Assembly: GCA_026770615.1 (NCBI GenBank)
Contig: MU631374.1
Span: 346,521-358,633 of the forward strand
DNA length: 12,113 nt
From: Pavlovales sp. CCMP2436
Taxonomy: Eukaryota > Haptophyta > Pavlovophyceae > Pavlovales
Reading direction: 5' to 3'
In this document: positions 1 through 5,896 of the stretch, in pieces
Layout of the letters: each line of letters begins with the position of its first letter
How positions within the stretch are numbered: the first letter of the stretch is position 1
Notes under the pieces: model-generated
Seen by the model: only the letters and a program-made list of their open reading frames with translations
Database searches by the model: none
Told to the model about the DNA's origin: nothing
Program-made: the position numbers and the translations under genes

Positions 1-149
1 GCCGCCCTCCGAGAGTGCGAGCAGGGGGGGAGGGGGGAGATGCCCCAAAAAGTCCCTCGCAAAAAGCCCGGCGCGGACAGGGCCCAATGCCCTCGCCTGT
101 AGCGCTGACGGCTGTGACTGTGGCTGCTGACACCAAGACCCCCTCCCAA

Positions 150-170
150 CCCGTTTCCCTTTTCAGTCAG
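150..170 (+). promoter_or_regulatory. Probable 3' splice site (intron acceptor)
   Basis: A pyrimidine-rich stretch (cccgtttcccttttcag) ends in CAG at 166, with a second CAG at 170. A branch-point-like ctgctgac lies about 35-45 bases upstream, near 125-130. The reading frame of the cysteine-rich exon is open from this point, while upstream sequence is low-complexity and not protein-like in that frame. Which of the two CAGs is used cannot be decided here. Confidence 0.5.
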
Positions 171-513
171 GTGCGATGTCAAGCGCACGATCGGAAACCT
201 CGAGATGCAGTGCGTGACCATGTTCAAGTCGAAGTTGGGTGCTACGCACAGAACCCAACACTGCGCGGATGCTCGAGACCCTAAGAAGGGCACGTACCAC
301 AAGTTCGTGGCTACCTCGGCCATTGACTACTTTGCGAAAATCGAAGCCGGCAGCGACATCCTCTACTGCGTGGGAAGCACGGCTGGTCAGAGGAAGTGCA
401 ATCGCGCATTGAATGTGGGGTCTGGGCCGTGTTGCGTCGGCCGCAAGAAGTGCGTGCGGGCGGAATGCTGCACGTGCACTGGCGATGTGTACGGCAGGTG
501 CACCTGCAGCTAG
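167..513 (+). CDS. Cysteine-rich protein, terminal exon (partial gene)
   Basis: An open frame runs from the acceptor at about 166/170 to the TAG at 511-513, giving about 115 residues. It carries 13 cysteines, nine of them in the last third and including two CC pairs and a closing CTCS. Such spacing suggests a disulfide-rich secreted domain or a metal-binding tail. I recognise no family. The first ATG in frame is at 205, but the frame reads sensibly upstream of it as far as the splice site. I therefore take it as a last exon, with the signal peptide or other domains outside the window to the left. No AATAAA lies in the first 100 bases after the stop; one occurs near 679. The alternative is a short gene starting at 205. 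Confidence 0.5.
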
Positions 514-1222
514 CTAGCTTAAAGTAAAACCTTTTTCTATAAGAGAAAAATGACATGCGCGGAGCCGTAATTAATAACTAATAATTGTACTATAATTTAC
601 TAAAATTTAGGCTTAAGTTACCATGCGCGCAAGCAATAACGTAATAGTTGTCGTAGGTGGTTATTGCGTAAGAAATCGCGTAATAAATTAAACACGCGTG
701 CAATAATTAAATAATAATGTTATATGTAATTATTTTTTGTCATGTTCGTAACTAACTCATCTGAGTCATCAAAAACGCTGTCCGGTGAGCTAACTAACAT
801 GAAAGTTACGGATCACAGGGGGTCCAAATAATTTATTGCGCGGAATCCGAGTCACCCGAGCCCGTCAGATAGCAAATAAATATGTGTGGCCATCGCAGGC
901 TCCTTTCAATCGCGACGTTTATCCATGCAGAGAGCTGGGCGTACTATGTACCCCGACAAGGGTGGTCCCATTCGCTTATACTAGAAGAATGGTTCCGCAG
1001 GGACGTTATATTCTTTTACGGTCAAAGTAGGGCCTTCCTACCAAAAGTACACTATTTTTGAGCCAGTGAATCAATTTCTATAACCGCTGGGCGGCAGCAC
1101 TCCTCAACATATATTAAGTGTATAATACAATAAGGCCATATACGTATGGCACGAATACTTGGATCAAACGGGGCAAATTATGATTTCGTTTTCAAAGTTA
1201 GGGCCTGTTACATAACTTATAG
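514..1222. other. AT-rich gap with no convincing gene
   Basis: The base composition drops to AT-rich straight after the cysteine-rich exon. Short AATAAA words near 679 and 875 could serve as polyadenylation signals. A weak stem of 8 bases (gcaataac / gttattgc, about 633-667) is present. The only open frame, on the plus strand at 836-1030, has no family-like features. I see nothing else. Confidence 0.6.
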
Positions 1223-1390
1223 TCATATTGTAATTGTTAATCCCGTCAGCAGGACCTCAATTAACGCCGTTGCGCATCCATCCTGCTGCAGGGCTGTATA
1301 GTAGACAGTGGCTGCCATGAGCACAGATAATAAAAATATGAACCCCCAGAGCACTCTTCTGAGGCCATGTTGAGCTCCACCGCGGCGTCG
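1223..1390 (-). other. Exon-like fragment with a membrane segment
   Basis: On the minus strand an open frame ending in TGA at 1223-1225 encodes HGLRRVLW, then an 18-residue hydrophobic stretch (FIFLLSVLMAATVYYTAL), then about 27 residues. Upstream the same frame runs into the GC-rich minisatellite, where it becomes a meaningless low-complexity repeat peptide, so only this short part could be coding. HG followed by basic residues and LW before a membrane helix faintly recalls the start of DEG/ENaC channels, but the spacing does not fit and no further channel motif follows. It may be a lone exon, a pseudogene remnant or chance. Confidence 0.2.
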
Positions 1391-1559
1391 ACAGTGGGCT
1401 GGGCGGCGCGGTCTGGGAGGTGGTCTGGATGGCGGGCTGGGCGGCGGGCATGGGCTACGCGCCGGTCTCGCGGCGAGCGCAAACGGTCTGCGGGACCACC
1501 CATTGCCTCCAGCCGTTGATCGCTGTCTCGCCTCAGCCGCAGCCAGTCCCTGCGCCAGA

Positions 1560-1890
1560 GCCTCGAGAGCACGCTGCGCCGCTGCGCCGAGGCCGCGCGC
1601 TGCGCCGATCACGCTGCACAGGGCAAGCTGCCCAAGCCGCGCGCTGTCTTGCGCTGCGCCGAGCAGGCGAGCACCACGCTGCGCCGAGACGCCACTGTCG
1701 TGCGCTGCGCCGAGCAGGCAGCGCCGAGCAGGCAGCGCCGAGCAGGCAGCGCCGAGCAGGCAGCGCCGAGCAGGCAGCGCCGAGCAGGCAGCGCCGAGCA
1801 GGCTGCGTCGATCAGGCTGCGCCGAGGCCGCGCGCTGCGCCGAGCAGCTGTGCGTAGGGCAAGCTGCGCCAAGCTGCGCGCTCTCATGTC
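1560..1890. repeat. GC-rich minisatellite, 14-bp unit core
   Basis: Between 1711 and 1822 there are eight consecutive 14-bp units (cgagcaggcagcgc). The first six are essentially identical and the last two carry substitutions. Flanking sequence at 1560-1710 and 1823-1890 is a degenerate version built from the same ctgcgccg words. Because 14 is not a multiple of three and the unit has no stop on either strand, long frames stay open in several registers here. These are artefacts of the repeat, not genes. Confidence 0.9.
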
Positions 1891-1933
1891 GTAGTCGGAT
1901 ATCGCTAAGGCGTGTACTAAGTACTAGGCCACT

Positions 1934-2189
1934 GTGGCGAAGAAAATGTGATCGTGGCAAGAAGTATCTAAATTTTGTTTTGCCACGTTGTGAAAAAGGA
2001 AGCGTGGCAATGTGTCGCACGTGGCAATGTGAATTTATTTTTTGCCACGCATTAAGTATGATTTAATGTGGCATTTTTTGTGCTTGTCGTAGCAATGCGG
2101 AAAAGTATCGTGGCAATGAAAACATATTGAAATTGCCACTGATATTTTTGTACATGAATTCTTTGCCACGTGCGTGTGTGTGTGGCAAT
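1934..2189. repeat. Cluster of inverted GTGGCAA / TTGCCAC words
   Basis: At least ten copies of (C)GTGGCAA or its complement occur in 256 bases. Plus-orientation copies are near 1934, 1953, 2003, 2020, 2068, 2109 and 2182. Complements are near 1980, 2042, 2132 and 2163. The spacers are AT-rich and unrelated. The alternating orientation lets many stem-loops form and suggests nested or decayed short inverted-repeat elements. Confidence 0.75.
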
Positions 2190-2283
2190 TGACAACCTCA
2201 CAAGAGATTCTTCGCTACGTAAATAGTGTGAAACTTCTCATGTTGCAGCTATTTTAGTGCAAATGTTAAAAAGTATTAGTATG

Positions 2284-2320
2284 GGGGAGAACTCCTTGCA
2301 TATCGGAGAAAACTCCTTGC
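2284..2320 (+). repeat. Short direct repeat before the proline-rich ORF
   Basis: The phrase ggagaactccttgc, with one added base in the second copy, occurs twice in tandem about 21 bases apart, just before the ATG at 2327. Its role is unknown. Confidence 0.5.
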
Positions 2321-2326
2321 CCGTCG

Positions 2327-3409
2327 ATGGCCAATAGAAAGCTGATTGATACACTCTCCCAACGAAACCCGCCACACCAGAGGACCATCAGGCGCCGATT
2401 CCGCCGGTCTTTATCCCGGGGCTCGCGCCGGCTGCCCCGCCCGCCCGCTGGCATGCTGGGTGGCATCAGCCCGCTGCCCGCGACGCTCCGGCTGCCGTTA
2501 GTTCTGCCGCCGGCGCCGCCGCTGTTCCCGCCGCCTCCTGGCGGCCGCTTCCCACCGCTTCCTTTGGCCCGTTTCTTGCGGCCATCGCCGCCGCCTCCGC
2601 AGCCCGCACTGCCGGGCTGCCCCCCGCTGCCCCGGGGACCGCCGCCGCCGCTCGCCGTGGAGAGGCAGCCTCCGCTCCCTACGGGCCAGCCGCCTCCGCT
2701 CCCGCTCGCCGCGGAGTGGCAGCCTCCGCGCCCTGCGGGCCAGCCGCCTCCGTTCCCGCTCCCCGCGTGCCAGTCGCCTCCACTGCCTCCTGAAGATCCG
2801 CCTTGCTTCCGGCGCCGGGCGCAGTCCATGGAGCTGCTTGCCTTACAGCTCCAGGCGCTGCCGGAGGTGCCGCACCGGGCGCGGCAACTCACCACCTCCT
2901 GCCTGGACGCGTGCTCCCTCGACGACGGCGTGTGGACCTCGCTGCCCGTCTCCCGCCGCGCCGACAAGGACGGCACGCAGCTGCCGCCGCAGCGGCAGGT
3001 CGCGACGCGCGCACTCGACGCCCTGGATTGGGCGCTGGGCAGTACCAAGTTGAGCTTGGCCGGCGAGGACCTGCAGCTCTTTTTTGTCGGCGAGGACCAG
3101 CAAGATCACGCGCGTTCGACCGCAATCAAATGCGAGCAGCTGGCGCTCCTGATCCGCGAGCGCCTGCCATGCTCCGACGAGGAGCATAGCGGCAGCGAGG
3201 CCGGCGAGGCTATCCTCGCGCTCAGCCCGACGCTCAGCCTTGGCAGCGAGGACGCCGCCGCCGCCGGCTCTGCCGGGTACCCGGAATACTCGCTCCTAGA
3301 CGACCTCGCAGCCTCGCTCCACGCCCTCGTGGGCGGCGACTCCGAGTCCTGGGCGGCTGACCAACGCCTGGGCGGCGACTCCGAGTCCCGGGCGGCTCTG
3401 AGCGGCTGA
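2327..3409 (+). CDS. Proline-rich protein of unknown function (360 aa)
   Basis: A single open frame runs from ATG 2327 to TGA. Residues 1-40 are basic (RRRFRRSLSRGSRR). Residues 40-160 are extremely proline-rich and include an imperfect 18-residue duplication (RQPPLPTGQPPPLPL then WQPPRPAGQPPPFPL). Residues 165-285 look globular, with leucine-rich stretches such as ELLALQLQALPEV and alternating charged residues. The tail is acidic and serine-rich and ends in a repeated GGDSES motif. No enzyme motif is recognised. The proline-rich part would suit an SH3/WW-binding or scaffold role, which is inference from composition. The minus strand is also open over 2266-3048 but gives glycine-rich low complexity. 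The globular middle makes the plus frame the better choice. Confidence 0.45.
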   Translation: MANRKLIDTLSQRNPPHQRTIRRRFRRSLSRGSRRLPRPPAGMLGGISPLPATLRLPLVLPPAPPLFPPPPGGRFPPLPLARFLRPSPPPPQPALPGCPPLPRGPPPPLAVERQPPLPTGQPPPLPLAAEWQPPRPAGQPPPFPLPACQSPPLPPEDPPCFRRRAQSMELLALQLQALPEVPHRARQLTTSCLDACSLDDGVWTSLPVSRRADKDGTQLPPQRQVATRALDALDWALGSTKLSLAGEDLQLFFVGEDQQDHARSTAIKCEQLALLIRERLPCSDEEHSGSEAGEAILALSPTLSLGSEDAAAAGSAGYPEYSLLDDLAASLHALVGGDSESWAADQRLGGDSESRAALSG

Positions 3410-3420
3410 CCAACGCCCGC
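3328..3420 (+). repeat. Imperfect tandem duplication at the 3' end of the proline-rich ORF
   Basis: A unit beginning ggcggcgactccgagtc and ending in ctgaccaacgcc occurs twice in tandem and encodes the two GGDSES motifs. Related tgaccaacgcct words recur downstream near 3540 and 3566, so the same word spreads beyond the coding end. Confidence 0.7.
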
Positions 3421-3919
3421 GCCTTTTGTACGCGTGCGGATCCTCGAGACCTGCACACTCACCAATGCCCCGTTTTGTCGCCCTCTGGCGGCGACTGCAA
3501 CTTTGTCTGCGGCGACGATCCATCCTCGACGCGCTGCACCTGACCAACGCCTTCATGTATCCCCTGACCAACGCCTTCCGTTTTTTGTTGCTCATCCGCG
3601 ACACGCACGCGCTCCCAACGCGCGCGCAGCCAGCCCTCTACATATTGCGACACAAGCACGTTTGACGTCCGACCGCCGATAAGTTATATGCGACGATGAG
3701 AACCCAGCATCAGATTTGCATGACAGTCAGAAAACTTAAATCTGATCAAACGCCAGACGCCAGATTCTTTTCTTTGAGGACTCTTTCAACGCGAACGGGT
3801 GTGGGCTGGCGGCTGTCGAACACCTTTGTATTAGTATTATGGATGTTAAATACGTAATGCTATAAATATAAATATAAATATTAGTCACCAACGACAGCAG
3901 CAGCAATACTTACAATAAT
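3421..3919. other. Gap without a clear gene
   Basis: Several overlapping short frames exist on both strands between 3426 and 3682, but none has family-like content. Visible structures are a 9-bp inverted repeat (atcagattt at 3709-3717, aaatctgat at 3738-3746) and a short TATAAA-type microsatellite near 3861-3880. Confidence 0.55.
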
Positions 3920-4114
3920 ACTTTATCATTTATTACTTTATCATCAATTACTTTATCATTTATTACTTCATCATTTATTACTTTATCATTTATTACTTTA
4001 TCATTCATTACTTTATCATTCATTACTTTATCATTTATTACTTCATCATTCATTACTTTATCATTTATTACTTTATCATTCATTACTTTACCATTTATTT
4101 ATTTATCATTTATT
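3920..4114. repeat. 15-bp A/T minisatellite, 13 units
   Basis: The unit actttatcatttatt repeats 13 times without a break from 3920 to 4114. It varies mainly at ttta/ttca and atttatt/attcatt, and the last unit begins with t. Read on the minus strand, most units contain AATAAA, the canonical polyadenylation signal. The array ends exactly at the stop codon of the small minus-strand ORF next to it. Confidence 0.95.
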
Positions 4115-4451
4115 ACTTAGAATACCTCATCACGTACGCATCGTGTTCTACGCGCGTCGGGTTGCCCGCCGTCAACAGCTCGAGCAGCTCACGCTGGTAA
4201 TGCGCGGCCGACTCCGGGTCGGCCGCCACTCCGCCACCACCGAGGCCGGACGTCGCCAAGCCCACGATGAAGTCGTGGAGGACGTGCTTCTCGATGGACA
4301 ACTCGGCCGACAGGCGCTCGAAGATCGAGTTCAAAGTTGGGTTCTCGAGCAGGCGCGCGAGGTCATCGCGTGTTCCTGCGGGAACGGTGGGAAGGGGAGA
4401 TGAAGCGCGTGGGTGCCGCTCGCCTGGGCGGCAGCCGTGCGCACCGGGCAT
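4113..4451 (-). CDS. Small protein of unknown function (112 aa)
   Basis: The start is taken at ATG 4451. The frame stays open upstream to a TGA at 4536-4538, so a spliced upstream exon is also possible. The protein has a disordered Pro/Gly-rich start (about residues 1-27). A compact helical segment follows, including ENPTLNSIFERLSAELSIEK and HDFIVGLATSG, then a glycine run, and a helical end with YQRELLELLTAG. The amphipathic helices make it look genuinely coding, but I recognise no family. The stop TAA (4113-4115) lies in the last bases of the 15-bp minisatellite, which then supplies repeated AATAAA signals downstream. The upstream in-frame codons come partly from the adjoining inverted-repeat element. 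Confidence 0.5.
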   Translation of the reverse strand: MPGAHGCRPGERHPRASSPLPTVPAGTRDDLARLLENPTLNSIFERLSAELSIEKHVLHDFIVGLATSGLGGGGVAADPESAAHYQRELLELLTAGNPTRVEHDAYVMRYSK

Positions 4452-4511
4452 GTCGTCGTTCGAGGGCAAGCCAGGGTTTGGCGGATCAAGTACAAAACTG
4501 GTCGCCGCCGT

Positions 4512-4681
4512 AATTTTGGACGGGCGAGGAAATTGTCATGGTTGGTTGTGTTCTTAAATTCACAAGGAACTATATTAATCCCGGGTTCGTCATTGTACAG
4601 TAACTTTCCCCTTTGATAAAACGTTGGGTATCGCTCATCGAATGGTCAGAACCATGACAATTTCCTCGCCCGTCCAAAATT
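4512..4681. mobile_element. MITE-like element with perfect 32-bp terminal inverted repeats
   Basis: Bases 4512-4543 (beginning aattttggacgggcgaggaa) are the exact reverse complement of 4650-4681. They flank a 106-bp AT-rich core with no coding capacity. The total of 170 bp is typical of a non-autonomous miniature inverted-repeat element. The outermost aatt is itself palindromic, so it could be either part of the repeat or a 4-bp target duplication. No transposase for it is in the window. Confidence 0.85.
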
Positions 4682-4864
4682 TGAAAGCCCAGTAGTGCTG
4701 TTTTTAAATAACACTGGGTCTCCAAGTGTAAAAATGTAAGCATTATATTTACTATTACCACGCGCTCGGTGTCCCCCTAATAATAGTAATACGATGCATA
4801 ATAAGAATATACGGTATCCGCGCGCGCTGCAAAAGTCCCTTGATCCAGGTGTACTGGGCTTACT
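4682..4864. other. Short AT-rich spacer at the left edge of the element region
   Basis: No gene is seen. A 9-bp inverted repeat (ttactatta near 4748, taatagtaa near 4782) brackets a GC-rich loop. Element-type sequence appears to begin to the right of here, but no clear boundary repeat was found. Confidence 0.4.
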
Positions 4865-4872
4865 TATAAAAA
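4865..4872 (+). promoter_or_regulatory. TATA-like box ahead of the 4892 gene
   Basis: TATAAAAA lies 20 bases before the ATG at 4892, in an A-rich leader. The position suits a core promoter with a very short leader. Confidence 0.35.
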
Positions 4873-4891
4873 TGTAAACAAAACAAGGAAA

Positions 4892-5287
4892 ATGCCGCCA
4901 GGACTGCCAGACGCCAGCTTAAATCCCCAGCAGTAATATATGCGCGCTGGCCCCGATCGCTGCCAAACGGGGGAACACGACAAACAGCAACCAGCAGATC
5001 ATCTCCCTAAACGCCCTTGCCCGGTTAGGCGACATCCCAAACTTTAACTTCACCGGTCGAAGTCAGCCACAGATTCAAAATGGCTCGAGACAGACCGATG
5101 TGCGCACCCGCCTCGACCCCATTTCGATGCTATCTAATCTTGGTCGACGCCCGACAGGTCAAGCCCCGTTAGTTTTGTCCAGCAAACCGATCAGGCCAAT
5201 CGTTTCCTGCCTGGTCCGGTGAGACTGTTTGTGAATGCCGTGAAAGCCCACAGTCTAAAGAACTTGAAGCAAGGAAAGGGACGGTAA
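4892..5287 (+). pseudogene. Broken small gene of unknown function, two indels
   Basis: Starting at ATG 4892, frame 2 gives MPPGLPDASLNPQQ and then meets a TAA at 4934-4936. From about 4935 the next frame over is open to 5220 with well-mixed content (for example SLNALARLGDIPNFNFTGRS). From about 5165 the original frame is again the plausible one, ending with a basic tail (FVNAVKAHSLKNLKQGKGR) and TAA at 5285-5287. An extra base near 4934 and a missing base in the CCCC run near 5164-5167 would explain this. Unbroken, the gene would encode roughly 130 residues with a basic C-terminus. I recognise no family. It points toward the minus-strand cluster. Each piece is too short or start-less to be called by simple ORF finding. 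Confidence 0.5.
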
Positions 5288-5417
5288 ACCCGTGCAACGT
5301 AGGGCTCGCTGAGTACCACTCTGGTAGCAGCATTGGAGAAAGCGAGTGTTTCTGTCGGTGCTTGGCCTCGTGCTTTAAACACTTGAAATCACACTGCATC
5401 ATATATGATAACCTGCG

Positions 5418-5476
5418 ATATTTTTTTACTTTTTTTTTACTTTTTTTTTACTTTTATTGATCTTTTTTTACTTTTT
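5418..5476. repeat. Phased T-tracts, about 10-bp spacing, between converging genes
   Basis: Runs of 6-9 T separated by AC repeat roughly every 10-11 bases (tttttttttac-type units). The tract lies between the end of the plus-strand gene (5287) and the TGA of the minus-strand gene (5477-5479). Phased A/T tracts at helical spacing are known to bend DNA. T-rich runs could also act as a 3'-end signal for the plus-strand gene. Confidence 0.6.
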
Positions 5477-5836
5477 TCAAGAGACGCTGCAACACAGACT
5501 GTCATCCGGTGGTAATGCATGCGGAGATGACTCGTCAGGGCCCGGGAAAAGGATTTGTCTACTTGTGCCTGTAAGAAGCGAGTAGAAGGATGCGTCACAA
5601 TACATCCATGAAACACGGTACACCCTGATAAAGTGGCTGTCTGCGCGGAAAAAAAGATTTCGATCATGGGAAAAGGTACCCCTGATTGATGACTTGCTTG
5701 GCGAACGTTTCACGTCGATAAGGCTTAAATTATTTGGCAATCCGATCCGGTGCATTCTTTTTATTATATTCGAAAGCTCTGCGAGTTGATTTTCGTGTAT
5801 TTGGCTGACGTTCGTCGGGTAGAAAACAGTAGCCAT
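5477..5836 (-). CDS. Hypothetical protein (119 aa)
   Basis: The frame runs from ATG 5836 to TGA 5477-5479 and begins 60 bases downstream of the helicase stop on the same strand. The first half includes a helical stretch (NQLAELSNIIKRMHRIG). The second half is rich in aromatic and basic residues (FFRADSHFIRVYRVSWMYC) and the end is Pro/Ser-rich. There is no signal peptide, membrane segment or recognised motif. Balanced composition, a true ATG and an A-rich leader (the 5838-5896 repeats) support it as a real gene of the element. Function unknown. Confidence 0.55.
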   Translation of the reverse strand: MATVFYPTNVSQIHENQLAELSNIIKRMHRIGLPNNLSLIDVKRSPSKSSIRGTFSHDRNLFFRADSHFIRVYRVSWMYCDASFYSLLTGTSRQILFPGPDESSPHALPPDDSLCCSVS

Positions 5837-5855
5837 TTTACTCTTTCTTGTACGC

Positions 5856-5896
5856 TTTTTTTTTTTTATCTTTTATCTTTTATCTTTTACCTTTCT
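5856..5896. repeat. T12 run plus 7-bp repeat in the helicase/119-aa spacer
   Basis: Twelve consecutive T at 5856-5867 are followed by three copies of atctttt. On the minus strand this is an A-rich leader (gataaaa repeats) starting right after the helicase stop TAA (5897-5899) and reaching to within 20 bases of the next ATG. It is a plausible promoter or slippage-prone spacer. Confidence 0.7.

Noticed and set aside
836..1030. Plus-strand 64-codon frame in the AT-rich gap
   Set aside because: Short, non-ATG start and no recognisable content.
1223..2020. Long minus-strand frame (265 codons) and overlapping plus-strand frames at 1420-2066
   Set aside because: Open only because the 14-bp GC-rich minisatellite lacks stops; the peptides are repeat translations. 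Only the short membrane-segment part is kept as a weak fragment.
2266..3048. Minus-strand glycine-rich frame opposite the proline-rich ORF
   Set aside because: It is the mirror of the proline codons and low in complexity; the plus frame has a globular middle.
4748..4790. Stem-loop resembling a geminivirus-type nonanucleotide origin
   Set aside because: The loop and stem lack TAATATTAC and no HUH replication protein is present in the window.
3748..4917. gccagacgccag present at about 3750 and 4906, considered as a target duplication or element end
   Set aside because: The flanks do not match and the copies are not positioned at a credible element boundary; probably chance.
5169..5402. Minus-strand 77-codon frame with an ATG at 5402
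   Set aside because: It lies opposite the protein-like plus-strand pieces of the broken gene and has no coherent features.
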